Positions 8,576-18,285 of a DNA stretch of 64,000 nt are shown here, one piece after another; the stretch's first letter is position 1, and each line of letters opens with the position of its first letter. Both the position numbers and the translations under genes were made by a program. The DNA comes from an uncultured bacterium (GTDB taxonomy: Bacteria; Spirochaetota; UBA4802; JAGODF01). The notes beneath the pieces were generated by a model. It had not been told where the DNA came from. It ran no database searches and was given only the letters and a program-made list of their open reading frames with translations. Location of the stretch: the NCBI GenBank assembly GCA_937921485.1, contig CAKZSV010000007.1, forward strand, positions 62,001-126,000, read 5' to 3'.

Positions 8576-11500
8576 TGCTTGAACGATTGGTAGAAAAAGC
8601 CCTGCACTCAAAATTATGGGTGCTTTCACTTACCGTCGCCGTCATCGGCATTGGCATCTTTTCTATCTCGCGCCTTGCGATTGATGCGGTTCCCGACATC
8701 ACCAACGTGTCGGTGATGGTTAATGCTGCGACCGGAGCATTAGCCCCTGAAGAAATCGAACGGACAGTGACGTTTCCCATCGAGACAGAGCTGGCGGGCC
8801 TTCCCGGCGTTGAAGATATCCGCTCGCTTTCAAAATACGGCCTTTCGCAGGTAATTGTTGTATTCGATGACAGCATTGATATCTATTTTGCGCGGCAGCT
8901 TGTCTTCGAACGCCTGCAGGCGGTGAAAGAGCGATTACCCAATGGCATTGTTCCGGAACTCGGCCCGGTCTCCACCGGGCTTGGCGAAGTGTTTATGTAC
9001 ACGCTTTTGCCGAAAGAAGGCAGTGCGCTTGCGAAAAAGACTGAAAAAGAACGGTTGCTCTATTTGCGCACAGTTCAGGATTTTATGGTAAAGCCTGCGC
9101 TCAAATCGATACCGGGCGTGGCGGAAGTCGAGTCGAATGGCGGATATAAAAAAGAAATCCACGTGAATGTCAACCCGCGAAAGATGGATCAATTCGGCAT
9201 CACATGTAATGAACTCATTGCTGCGCTCGAAGGATTGGGTGAAAATATCGGCGGTGGCTACATCCAGCAAAAAGGGCAGCAGATCATCGTCAGAACGCTT
9301 GGAAGAATTAATGCACGTGAAGAAATTAAAAATATACCTGTGAAGCTCAACGTGTTTGGCTCTCCCATCCGAATCAGGGATGTAGCGGAGGTGGCTGAAG
9401 GGCATGCCCAGCGCCTCGGAGCTGCCACCTATGATGGCAAAGAAGCGGTTTTAGGGACTGTCCTCATGCGCATCGGCGCAAACAGCCGCAATGTCGCGCT
9501 GGCAATCGAAAAAGCAGTTGATGAGCTTCGCCTTCCCGATGACGTCGAAATAAAAACGCTATACACCAGAAGCTTTCTGGTGAATGCTACTATCGGTACT
9601 GTTACAAAGAATCTTCTCGAAGGCGGATTGCTGGTAATAGTGGTTCTTTTTCTTGTACTTGGGAATATCCGCGCAGCATTTCTGACCGCCCTGGCGATAC
9701 CGCTTTCCATGCTCTTTGCCTTTTCCGGGATGGTCGCATTTGGCATATCGGCAAGCCTCATGAGCCTGGGCGCGCTCGATTTCGGCCTTATTGTCGATGG
9801 CTCGGTGGTGATGATAGAAAACATCATCAGGCGAAATGAGAAACAATTACACGATTCTTCGGGCGGAAATATCGCATCGCTAAAAGAGAAATTCACTCTC
9901 ATACGCGATGCAGCTACTGAGGTTGCACGGCCTGTCTTTTACGGCGTTATCATCATTATGATCGTATATATTCCTATTCTCAGCCTCTCCGGCATCGAAG
10001 GTAAGATGTTTAAACCGATGGCCGCCACCGTGCTTTTTGCGCTTGGCGCAAGCCTTCTTATTGCGCTTTTTTTAATGCCTGTTGCCACGGCATTCGTGTT
10101 GAGCGCATCATCGCACAAGGACAAAAAGAATCTCTTTCAGCGGGTTGAGCAACTCTACAAGCCCGTGTTGCGCTTTTCCCTTGAACATCGATTTGCCACC
10201 ATCGCACCGACGCTCGTCATTGCGATTGGCGCCATTCTCCTCTTTGTTTTCTTGGGATCGGATTTTATCCCGAAACTGAATGAAGGCGACATGGTCATTG
10301 GCCTTGTGCGCGATACAAGAATCGGCATTGACCGGTCAATCGACATGCAGTTGAAATCTGACCGGGTTATATCAAACTTCAAAGAAGTGCGCCATGTGTT
10401 TTCGCGAATGGGAACACCGGAATCGGCCACCGACCCCATGGGTGTCAATTTCGCGGACACGTTCGTCATTCTTGAAAAAGATTTTTCGAAATGGCAAAAA
10501 ATCAACGGAAGAATAAGAACTAATGATGAATTATTCACGGATATCGCGAAAGCAATTGAGAAAGAGGTACCCGGCCAGGAAATTTCAATGACCCAGCCCA
10601 TTGAAATGCGCTTCAATGAAATCCTGGAGGGCAGCCGCGCTGATATCACCATGCGCATTTTCGGTCCGGATCTTTCGGTGTTGTATGACCTTGTAGAGCG
10701 GGGACTTGTGCTCATGGAAAAAATTCCCGGTGCCGAGTCGGTGGAGCTGGATCCGCTCACCGCCCTTCGTAAAAGCCCGGTGCTCGACGTGAAACTCAAT
10801 TACGACGCAATCAACCGCTACGGCGTCAATATCCGTGATGTCAATCACGCGTTTGAAATTGCAATGAAAGGGTACGAAGTCGGCAGGCTCTATGAGGGAG
10901 ATAAAAGTTTTCCCATAATGGTGCGCCTCGCCGATGAGTTTAGAATGAGCAGTGACGATATAGGCCGCATCCCCATTACGTATCCGCAGGGCGGAGGTAT
11001 TCCCCTTGCAACACTTTCGTCGATTCAATTGAGCGATCAGGTGACAACAATTGCCCGAAGTCGCTCACGCCGCTATGCGGCTATATCAATAAATCTTCGC
11101 GACCGCGATACGGTGAGCTTTGTTGAGGAAGCAAAGCAGGTAGTTTCTGAAAAACTCAATTTGCCGGGAGGATATTTCGTAGAATGGGGAGGGCAATTTA
11201 AAAACCTCACTTCAGCCAGGCAAAGGCTTCTCATCATCATCCCCATAGTTCTTGTGGTGATATTCATCATCCTGGAAAGAATCTTCAAGAGCATCAAGCA
11301 GACGCTTCTGGTGTTCAACAGTATTCCATTTGCCATCACCGGAGGAGTGTTTATGCTCTATGTTCGCAACATTCCCATGTCTGTTTCTGCGGGCATAGGG
11401 TTTATCGCGCTTGCGGGTATTGCAATTTTAGACGGTATGGTGCTGGTGAGTTTTTTCAATCACCTGCGCGAACAGGGACTCTCGCTTCGGGAAGCAGTTG

Positions 11501-11757
11501 AAGAAGGGGCAATGACCCGGCTTCGTCCGGTGGTAATGACATCATTGGTTGCGGCGCTCGGATTTGTGCCGATGGCGTTTAACACGGGTCTCGGTGCCGA
11601 GGTACAGCGCCCGCTTGCGACAGTGGTCATTGGCGGGATGATATCATCGACAATTCTAACACTGCTTTTACTTCCTACATTATATCTGTGGCTGGAACGA
11701 AGCAGGAGCTTCTGGGATTTGCTGACGTTCAAAGACGATTCCATTGAATATTTTTGA
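8575..11757 (+). CDS. heavy-metal-type RND efflux transporter (CusA/CzcA family)
   Basis: 1060 residues, the usual length. The two-fold RND arrangement is clear: one transmembrane helix, a large periplasmic domain, six helices, then the same again. In helix 4 Asp402, Asp408 and Glu414 (DFGLIVDGSVVMIEN) match the proton-relay acids of the HME subfamily, which pumps divalent or monovalent metal ions. Further signatures are the VPDITN start region and DFIPKLNEGDM before the second periplasmic domain. The metal is not assigned. It uses the upstream TolC protein as exit duct; the adaptor must come from elsewhere or the pump works differently. The gene ends one base from the convergent GGDEF gene. 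Confidence 0.93.
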   Translation: MLERLVEKALHSKLWVLSLTVAVIGIGIFSISRLAIDAVPDITNVSVMVNAATGALAPEEIERTVTFPIETELAGLPGVEDIRSLSKYGLSQVIVVFDDSIDIYFARQLVFERLQAVKERLPNGIVPELGPVSTGLGEVFMYTLLPKEGSALAKKTEKERLLYLRTVQDFMVKPALKSIPGVAEVESNGGYKKEIHVNVNPRKMDQFGITCNELIAALEGLGENIGGGYIQQKGQQIIVRTLGRINAREEIKNIPVKLNVFGSPIRIRDVAEVAEGHAQRLGAATYDGKEAVLGTVLMRIGANSRNVALAIEKAVDELRLPDDVEIKTLYTRSFLVNATIGTVTKNLLEGGLLVIVVLFLVLGNIRAAFLTALAIPLSMLFAFSGMVAFGISASLMSLGALDFGLIVDGSVVMIENIIRRNEKQLHDSSGGNIASLKEKFTLIRDAATEVARPVFYGVIIIMIVYIPILSLSGIEGKMFKPMAATVLFALGASLLIALFLMPVATAFVLSASSHKDKKNLFQRVEQLYKPVLRFSLEHRFATIAPTLVIAIGAILLFVFLGSDFIPKLNEGDMVIGLVRDTRIGIDRSIDMQLKSDRVISNFKEVRHVFSRMGTPESATDPMGVNFADTFVILEKDFSKWQKINGRIRTNDELFTDIAKAIEKEVPGQEISMTQPIEMRFNEILEGSRADITMRIFGPDLSVLYDLVERGLVLMEKIPGAESVELDPLTALRKSPVLDVKLNYDAINRYGVNIRDVNHAFEIAMKGYEVGRLYEGDKSFPIMVRLADEFRMSSDDIGRIPITYPQGGGIPLATLSSIQLSDQVTTIARSRSRRYAAISINLRDRDTVSFVEEAKQVVSEKLNLPGGYFVEWGGQFKNLTSARQRLLIIIPIVLVVIFIILERIFKSIKQTLLVFNSIPFAITGGVFMLYVRNIPMSVSAGIGFIALAGIAILDGMVLVSFFNHLREQGLSLREAVEEGAMTRLRPVVMTSLVAALGFVPMAFNTGLGAEVQRPLATVVIGGMISSTILTLLLLPTLYLWLERSRSFWDLLTFKDDSIEYF

Positions 11758-11758
11758 T

Positions 11759-13729
11759 TTACTTCTGCATCGTGGCGCTGTAAAACTTGAAATTGTTCTT
11801 CCCCTCTTCTTTCACGCGATACTGAGCAGTGTCCGCTTTTTTGAGCAGTGATTCCATGTCATCGCTGTCGATCGGATAAAATGCCGCGCCCATGCTCGGT
11901 GTGATGGTGATGAGGTGCTCTTTAATCATAAATGGCTTCGAAAAAGCTGCATGGATTCTTTTAATCACTTTATCTGCGTATTCAACACTCTTGATGTCGG
12001 GGAGGATGAAGACGAACTCATCGCCGCCGAAGCGCGCGACGGTATCGATTTCCCGGATGGTTTCTTCAAGGCGGTGTGCCACTTCTCGCAAGAGAAGATC
12101 ACCGATGTCGTGGCCTAAATTATCATTAATCTCTTTGAAATTATCAAGGTCTAAAAAAAGCACTGCAAGGAGAGAAAAATTTCTGCCTGCGTGCGCAATC
12201 GCCTGTTGTAAACGGTCGTTAAAAAGAATGCGGTTGGGAAGTCCCGTCAGCACATCGTGATGTGCCAGATACTGCAATGACTTTTCCATTTTTTTTCTTT
12301 CGGTGATGTCTCGGAGAACGCCTCTGAATCCGGTCGGATTGCCTTCGCGATCGGCAACGAGGCTCACTGAAGTCTCTACGGTTATTCGCTGCCCGTCCTT
12401 GCGGATGAGTTCCCAGTCGAACGACTTGCGGGGGCGTTTGTCGGTAAATACCCTATTGAAAGCTAAGAATACATCGCGCGCGTTTTTTTCATCCATAATC
12501 TTGCGATAGCTTGTACCGATCAGCTCTTTCATGGAATATCCCATTATTCTGCACATTGAGGGATTGACGAACGTCAGCGTACCTTTAAGATCAACTTCGT
12601 AGTAGCCGTCTTCTATGCTTTCAAGGATGGTGCGATATTTTTCATTGCTTTCCCAGAGGGATTCTTCGGTTTTTTTCCGCGCTTCCAGTTCTTTCTGAAG
12701 TTGTTCATAGAGTCGGGCATTATACAGCGCCACGGATGCCATTTCGGCAAAGCGGTTTAACAGCTGTATTTCATTTTCTTCGAAAGGTGAAGTGTCGCGA
12801 TCGCGTGCAATGCCGATGACGCCAGTAATCATCCCCTCCGTGGAAAGCGGTACCGCAACAACCGCCTGAAGTGCATCAAGATCGCTGCCCGGAATTCGAT
12901 TTGGATAAAGCCGATAATCTTCGACGCAAAGAAATGTTTTTGTCTGCCATACAGTGCCGCACATGCCCTCTCCCGGCTTGAAAATATCACCGATTCTTTT
13001 TGCAAAAATGCCCAGGCCCACGCGTGTGACGAGATATTCGCGATCGTTTGAGGCGAGCGCGATAAAGCAGTGCGGCGCGTTGAGCAGCGAAGCTGCATTT
13101 TCCGCAATGGATCTCAGCAAATCGGTAATTTCGAGGTGATCGATGATGGAAAGCGCGGTGCTGTGAAGCGCCAGAAGATACTTGCTCTGTTCGCGCAGCA
13201 ACTCTTCGGCTTCCTTTCTTGTTTTTATTTCCTGTATAAGGCGCTCATTTGTTTTTATCAGCTCTTCAGTGCGCTTTGCCACTATTGATTCGAGATTGTT
13301 TCTGTAATCGCGCAGGAGGTTTTCGTATTCTTTTTTTTCGGTAATATCGCGAAAATTAACAACAATGCCATTAATTGTCGGATCCTGCGTTAGATTTTTA
13401 AATGTCACTTCAAAAAAACGCCAGTTTCCGTCTTTTGAGATGAGCCGGACTTTTCTGGTGGCAAGCCTCTCTGGCGTTCTCAGAAGCACTAAAAAAAATT
13501 TTTTATTGATGGTTGCATCATCAGGATGCAAAAAATCGAGGGGATTTTTTCCGATGACCTCATCAACGCTGTAGCCTAAAATATGCACAACCGAGGGGCT
13601 CACGAAGGTGATAATTCCTTCAGAATTGATTATCGTGATTATATCCGTGGAATGCTCAATCAGCGCCTTCCATCGTTTTTCGTAATCACCATGAGCTGTT
13701 GTATCCCCGTTTGAAAATTCATTCGGCAT
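11759..13729 (-). CDS. PAS-GAF-PAS diguanylate cyclase
   Basis: 656 residues without membrane helices, so cytosolic. Order: PAS (about 18-135), coiled coil (about 140-180), GAF (about 190-345), PAS with PAC (about 360-480), GGDEF (about 490-650). The active-site motif GGDEF is intact (residues 568-572), and the inhibitory I-site RxxD (REID) sits five residues before it, so product inhibition by c-di-GMP is expected. It makes c-di-GMP from GTP in response to small-molecule or redox signals bound by the PAS/GAF domains; the ligands are not identifiable. Single gene, convergent with the RND operon, with a 187-base upstream gap shared with the end of the nuclease gene. Confidence 0.93.
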   Translation of the reverse strand: MPNEFSNGDTTAHGDYEKRWKALIEHSTDIITIINSEGIITFVSPSVVHILGYSVDEVIGKNPLDFLHPDDATINKKFFLVLLRTPERLATRKVRLISKDGNWRFFEVTFKNLTQDPTINGIVVNFRDITEKKEYENLLRDYRNNLESIVAKRTEELIKTNERLIQEIKTRKEAEELLREQSKYLLALHSTALSIIDHLEITDLLRSIAENAASLLNAPHCFIALASNDREYLVTRVGLGIFAKRIGDIFKPGEGMCGTVWQTKTFLCVEDYRLYPNRIPGSDLDALQAVVAVPLSTEGMITGVIGIARDRDTSPFEENEIQLLNRFAEMASVALYNARLYEQLQKELEARKKTEESLWESNEKYRTILESIEDGYYEVDLKGTLTFVNPSMCRIMGYSMKELIGTSYRKIMDEKNARDVFLAFNRVFTDKRPRKSFDWELIRKDGQRITVETSVSLVADREGNPTGFRGVLRDITERKKMEKSLQYLAHHDVLTGLPNRILFNDRLQQAIAHAGRNFSLLAVLFLDLDNFKEINDNLGHDIGDLLLREVAHRLEETIREIDTVARFGGDEFVFILPDIKSVEYADKVIKRIHAAFSKPFMIKEHLITITPSMGAAFYPIDSDDMESLLKKADTAQYRVKEEGKNNFKFYSATMQK

Positions 13730-13916
13730 GTTTCTTTCTCTCTACACTACCACCGGCGTATATATTTGCTGCCGTTTCTTGAGATACGTCGATATACTGT
13801 CATGACACATAACAAAAACCCATTATAAAGATATTTGTTGAAAGTACCGATGTCAAGCATGTTTATTCAAAATGGTTGGCACTACCTCACGAAAAATGTT
13901 ATTTTATTTTGCATGC

Positions 13917-14552
13917 TTAGCGTGAAACGCCGTTATCAAGCAACTGGCGTAAAAAATCCTTATCGTGCTCAAAGAACCAGATAATTAAATATTTATTGCG
14001 ATTTGATGCATATTGCGTTCGATAGAATTTTTTTTCAGATTCTTTATCCCATATACCCGCTTTACGGGCGCGTGCGTCGCTTTCGATTTTTATGAACTGA
14101 ACATGGCGGGGCGAGATGCTTTTCCGATATACCTTTGCAAGCCCTTTTTTGAGGAGAAGATCTGCAATGTCAATAGTATCCGCATACACAAACGCGAGTA
14201 TTCGTTGATATTTATCGCGAAGGAAGCCGTTGCCGCGACGCACAGTCTTCAAAAGCACGGTTTTTCCTGATAAAGCGTTCTGAGCACATTTCTTCGCTTC
14301 ATCGCCCATGAATTCTATATATCCGAAGCGTTTGAGGTACGATTCCGGGGCATCGATCCCCCAGAAGCGAACGATTTCGCGGGTGCCGTTTTCCATGCGC
14401 ACTTCGATTGTATCGCCATCGGTGACTTTTTCCACTACTGCGCGCAGTTCGATTAATTCATCATGAGTACCGCTTATGATGTTTGGCAGGAAAGCGAAAA
14501 TGAAAAGTACTCCGAACCCTAATTTCGTATTATGTTTCCCTGAGAGATTCAT
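13917..14552 (-). CDS. secreted thermonuclease-family (SNase) nuclease
   Basis: 211 residues with a signal peptide or N-terminal anchor (residues about 10-28). The SNase OB-fold follows with its key residues: DGDTIEV (calcium-binding Asp), RFWGIDAPES (catalytic Arg and Glu) and DKYQRILAFVY (second catalytic Arg). It should cut DNA and RNA outside the cytoplasm in a calcium-dependent way. The start lies inside the 3' end of the aldehyde oxidoreductase gene (23-base overlap) with AGGA five bases upstream, so the two are co-transcribed, although no functional link is obvious. A C-terminal 40 residues beyond the fold are unassigned. Confidence 0.9.
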   Translation of the reverse strand: MNLSGKHNTKLGFGVLFIFAFLPNIISGTHDELIELRAVVEKVTDGDTIEVRMENGTREIVRFWGIDAPESYLKRFGYIEFMGDEAKKCAQNALSGKTVLLKTVRRGNGFLRDKYQRILAFVYADTIDIADLLLKKGLAKVYRKSISPRHVQFIKIESDARARKAGIWDKESEKKFYRTQYASNRNKYLIIWFFEHDKDFLRQLLDNGVSR

Positions 14553-16401
14553 CTATTCCTTTTCGGATTTCAAACCAGAATTCAAACGCAGCTTCGTTGC
14601 GGTCTTTTTGAAATCTGTCGATCCATTGCGCAAGTTCAGGGGAAGTATCGCCATCGATCTCTTTTTTGCGAATGAGAAAATGTTCAATAAAATCAATGTT
14701 TCTTTTTGATTCCCAGAAAATCGCGGCATTACGGCTATTAATACGCACGGCAGTGTCTCGAACTCTTTCGTTGAAGCCTTCTTTCACACCAAATACGGAG
14801 CCAACGAGCTCTGGAATCATCTCTTCTGCCCACTGACGGTGGAATCGGCAAAAGCCTGTGTTGTCCATTAAAAGCTCTTTTATCATGCGAGTAGCATTTT
14901 TTCTCCCGAGTTCGCGCGGTGGCAAAAACTCCGTACCATAGTGCATATAGTACTTTCCCATAATCGGCATGGGGGAAAGAACGCCCGGCGTCCAGTACTG
15001 ATTCGGGACGATCCAGCCGGTGCGCGCGTTTGAAACAAAGAGAAAGCGATCCAGAGCATCACGAGTGCGCTCTTTCGCAAATCTGCGGGCAAACTTGCGC
15101 GCACCGAATCGGAAATCCATAATGCCGCGCCGGTGAATAATAGAATCCAGCAGTTCCACGCCGATATTTGCATTATGCATGGAATCGGTTTCGATGCGGA
15201 AGTCGGTGCTGGTAAAAACTGGCTTTTGTGATATCGCGCATTCTTCCGGTTTGATGATGCCCGCATCCAGGCATTCCATAAGCCATGAAAGAACGCCGCC
15301 CACGGATATCGCATCGAACCCGAGCGTGTCGGCGTGATGGTTTAATTTTTCAGCGGCACGCTGGTCGAATATGCCGCACAGAGGCCCCATGGCCTGATAG
15401 GGCTCGTAATCCTTTTTAAATTCGTCCTTCATTTTTTTGCAGACCGCTGAGCACGGTTCGCCGCAGGTGCGGTAATTTTTTGTCGCGATGGTTTCTTCAT
15501 TGAACTGCTTCAAATAGTGTTCGAGAATAAAGCTTTTCTGTATGGCCTTGCGCTCATCTTCGGTCATGAAAATGCTTTTATAGTTGAACGCAAGAAGCAT
15601 GCCTCCCATCTTCGCATAATTCACCCCAAAGGTGCCGCCGGTGCCGAAGTCAGGATCAAACCGGTACTTGGTGGTAGCTTCCATGTCCTTTGCGGCTAAT
15701 TTGAGACTGTATTTCTGATTGAACCATTCATCTGCCACCTTGCGATCGCGAAAGTCTTCATCGATATAGGTGCCGCCATAGATGACGGCCGCAATACCAT
15801 GCTCGCGCAGCATTTTCGTCCCAAACCCGCCGCGGCCCGCCCAGGTATCGACAAAGGTGGCTTCCCCGTTTTTCACCGGAGCTGAGGCAATGCCTCCCAT
15901 GTCGGTTGCTTCCGCCGCGGGGCCTACTGCAAGGACGCGTGGCTCGGTTTCATACGAAGAACCGAAGCGTTCGAGTGCGAAATCGATGAGCGAATAGACG
16001 CCTCCGCGTCCGTGTTCCCATACACGATGAACATCCACCGGAACGACTTCGACTTCAATTTCTTCTCCATGCAGTCTGTTGAGATACAGAATCGATGGGG
16101 TTGATGCGCGTCCGCGGATGGAAACCATGTTGATGCCTAAATTATCGAAAACCAGCGCGGCGCCGCCCATTGATGAAATGTAAAAATTTCCCCAGGATTG
16201 GGAAAACCCATTGATGATGAGGCGGTTGGAGCCCGGGAAAATCGAACCGGCGAAGAGGCCGGCGCCGATATTGAGGGAGTTGTACTGTTTTGCCATGGAA
16301 AGCCCGAGGTCAACAGGCCCGAAAAAATCGCCGATTTTAAAGCGTTCCATTTTGTAAAAACCGGTTGCAGCATCGACATGAAGTACTTTTAACGTATGCA
16401 T
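14530..16401 (-). CDS. aldehyde:ferredoxin oxidoreductase (tungsten-pterin enzyme)
   Basis: 623 residues, the usual family length. Motifs include GAGLFAGSIFPGSNR and GNFYISSMGG in the N-terminal pterin-binding domain, WAGRGGFGTKM, and GFDAISVGGVLSWLMEC. The cluster ligands appear as Cys313, Cys317 and Cys321 (CGEPCSAVC) plus a later Cys in TGFCRFH. The spacing CxxxCxxxC differs by one residue from the CxxC-xxx-C described for the archaeal prototype. The family oxidises aldehydes to acids and reduces ferredoxin, or runs in reverse, using tungstopterin. With Rnf elsewhere in the window, a role in ferredoxin balance is plausible. The substrate is unknown. AGGAG precedes the ATG at 16401. Confidence 0.9.
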   Translation of the reverse strand: MHTLKVLHVDAATGFYKMERFKIGDFFGPVDLGLSMAKQYNSLNIGAGLFAGSIFPGSNRLIINGFSQSWGNFYISSMGGAALVFDNLGINMVSIRGRASTPSILYLNRLHGEEIEVEVVPVDVHRVWEHGRGGVYSLIDFALERFGSSYETEPRVLAVGPAAEATDMGGIASAPVKNGEATFVDTWAGRGGFGTKMLREHGIAAVIYGGTYIDEDFRDRKVADEWFNQKYSLKLAAKDMEATTKYRFDPDFGTGGTFGVNYAKMGGMLLAFNYKSIFMTEDERKAIQKSFILEHYLKQFNEETIATKNYRTCGEPCSAVCKKMKDEFKKDYEPYQAMGPLCGIFDQRAAEKLNHHADTLGFDAISVGGVLSWLMECLDAGIIKPEECAISQKPVFTSTDFRIETDSMHNANIGVELLDSIIHRRGIMDFRFGARKFARRFAKERTRDALDRFLFVSNARTGWIVPNQYWTPGVLSPMPIMGKYYMHYGTEFLPPRELGRKNATRMIKELLMDNTGFCRFHRQWAEEMIPELVGSVFGVKEGFNERVRDTAVRINSRNAAIFWESKRNIDFIEHFLIRKKEIDGDTSPELAQWIDRFQKDRNEAAFEFWFEIRKGIDESLRET

Positions 16402-16523
16402 GTGGGGCTCCTGATGGGTTATTTCATGGAGATTAAAATATACCGTTTTTTTTTCAACATATTTATTGATTTTTTCCGCGCTTCATGAATGATTGCAAAG
16501 CAAAAGTACAAGGAGAAATAATT

Positions 16524-17006
16524 ATGGATTACTTTCTTGCCGTGCTCGGCGCGATTTTCATTCTTGCGGCATTTATCGGCTGTTTTGTGCCGGTGATACC
16601 AGGCCCTCCGCTTGGATATGCCGGCCTCATCTGTGCGCATTTCACGCGCTGGGGAAATTATGAAACGAAAATTCTCATCGGCATTGCCGCGGCGGTGGTG
16701 ACGGCAGTGGTGATGGATTATATTTTGCCTCTGTGGGCAACAAAAAAGTTCGGCGGCTCAAAGCGCGGTATATGGGGCGCGACGCTCGGGATGGTCATTG
16801 GGCTTATATTTTTTCCGCCCTGGGGCATCATCATCGGTCCTTTTGTCGGTGCGTTTATCGGCGAATATACGGATAAAGAGCATCGCGATAAGGCGTTGAA
16901 ATCCGCTTTCGGCGCGTTTTTAGGCATTGTGTTCAGCATGGGACTCAAGCTTGCGGTGGTGGGAGTGATTGCGTATTATTACATTATTCAGATATTTTTT
17001 TCATGA
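16524..17006 (+). CDS. DUF456 family membrane protein
   Basis: 160 residues with four or five hydrophobic helices and the DUF456 pattern of Gly- and Pro-rich turns (CFVPVIPGPPLGYAGLI near the N-terminus; GATLGMVIGLIFFPPWGIII and GPFVGAFIGE in the middle). The function of the family is not known; it is a small inner-membrane protein found widely in bacteria. The start at 16524 follows AGGAGA by eight bases; thirteen further in-frame codons upstream have no ribosome site. Divergent from the aldehyde oxidoreductase and 53 bases upstream of the MFS gene, with which it may be co-transcribed. Confidence 0.85.
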   Translation: MDYFLAVLGAIFILAAFIGCFVPVIPGPPLGYAGLICAHFTRWGNYETKILIGIAAAVVTAVVMDYILPLWATKKFGGSKRGIWGATLGMVIGLIFFPPWGIIIGPFVGAFIGEYTDKEHRDKALKSAFGAFLGIVFSMGLKLAVVGVIAYYYIIQIFFS

Positions 17007-17059
17007 AAATGATTGTCGAAATGTCCTTGCCTTTTTATCGGTGCTGCTACGCTTGAGGC

Positions 17060-18217
17060 ATGAAAAAATTTCCCCGTATTTATTATTTCACCGCGTGCGC
17101 GAATCTTCTTTTTTTTCTGGCAAATTCATTTTTTATATTATTTCCGCTGTACTTGAAAGACCTCGGTGCGAGTGAATCCTACATCGGGCTGATGAACAGC
17201 ATCGACAAGGTGCTGGTGATTTTAGGTTCCATATATATTGGTACTATCATTCACCGTTTCGATCGAATAAAATTTTTGCGCCTTGGATACGCGATACTCA
17301 TCATTGCTTTTTGCATGTATCTGGGCATTCACTCCCTTTCGCTTCTTGTTCCGCTTGTTCGAATTATTCATGGTGTTGGATTTACCATTGCAATGATATT
17401 GGGAACCACGATTGTGTTCGAAGCGGTACCGCCAAAGCGGGCCACCGAAGCTATCGGGCTGTACGGCGTGACCGGCGCCATATCAAATGCGATAAGCCCG
17501 TTTCTGGGAGAATTCCTTTTATCAAAAGGCGTTTCGCATCATGCGATATATTCAATAGCCGTTGTGCTTATTCTGTGCGCGTTCGCTTTGACATTCGCAA
17601 TGCAGCGTCTTCATCCCGATTTTCGCGATGAAAATGAAGTGCGGCTCAACGGCACGTTGCGGCTTTTTGACGATGGGCAATATAGATTATATGCGCTCGC
17701 CTCGTTTGTATTCGGCGGGGGATTTGGGATTATCATCACCTTTCTGCCGAATTTTGTCCGAACCACCACCGAGTTGCGTTTTTCGATTTTTTTTGTAGTA
17801 TATATTTCAATTCTCATTATCATTCGCTTCACCGCGCTTCGTTCGATGGAGCGCGCCGATAAAAAAAACCTTGTTGCAGCAATATTTATCGTGGGATGTA
17901 CCATGAACATCGCAGTAAACTGGCTACACTCCCTTTCGATGCTTATTGCGGTGGGGATACTGTACGGCATCACACACGGGGTGCTGTATCCCGTGCTCAA
18001 CGCACATCTGGTGAATCTTGTCGCAAATGGCGATAGGGGGAAATCCAACGCGGTCTATACCGCTCTTTTCAATGGCGGCATGATGGCGTTTGCATTTCTC
18101 GGCGGCGTCATCATCGATCATGCGCATTCATATCCGGCAGCATTCAATTTTTCGGCGCTCACATTTATTATCATTGCGGCAATGGTTGGATATGGAGGCG
18201 CGCCGAAAAAACGATAA
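17060..18217 (+). CDS. major facilitator superfamily transporter
   Basis: 385 residues with about twelve hydrophobic helices in two halves and a central charged loop near residues 185-205. Typical MFS features are the early Asp/Gly-rich loop (LKDLGASESYIGLMNS) and GATIVFEAVPP-like stretches around residue 120, with GLYGVTGAISNAISPFLGE near 140. It resembles the drug/sugar exporter type, but the substrate cannot be told. GAGG lies four bases before the ATG. Its end is 68 bases before the HEPN gene, which has its own promoter. Confidence 0.85.
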   Translation: MKKFPRIYYFTACANLLFFLANSFFILFPLYLKDLGASESYIGLMNSIDKVLVILGSIYIGTIIHRFDRIKFLRLGYAILIIAFCMYLGIHSLSLLVPLVRIIHGVGFTIAMILGTTIVFEAVPPKRATEAIGLYGVTGAISNAISPFLGEFLLSKGVSHHAIYSIAVVLILCAFALTFAMQRLHPDFRDENEVRLNGTLRLFDDGQYRLYALASFVFGGGFGIIITFLPNFVRTTTELRFSIFFVVYISILIIIRFTALRSMERADKKNLVAAIFIVGCTMNIAVNWLHSLSMLIAVGILYGITHGVLYPVLNAHLVNLVANGDRGKSNAVYTALFNGGMMAFAFLGGVIIDHAHSYPAAFNFSALTFIIIAAMVGYGGAPKKR

Positions 18218-18250
18218 AGGGTATGCCTCCTGCAATATCAATCAATATGC

Positions 18251-18279
18251 TTGACATGCATCACGCGTTTTTTTATCAT
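18251..18279 (+). promoter_or_regulatory. sigma70-type promoter of the HEPN-MNT module
   Basis: TTGACA, 17 bases, TATCAT. The -10 box ends six bases before the ATG of the HEPN gene, and no Shine-Dalgarno sequence is present, so a leaderless transcript is likely. Confidence 0.65.
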
Positions 18280-18285
18280 TAAGCA

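Noticed and set aside
9429..9902. Long reverse-strand frames inside the RND gene (also near 10155-10799)
   Set aside because: They mirror the codon pattern of the RND gene, lack ribosome sites and look like no protein family.
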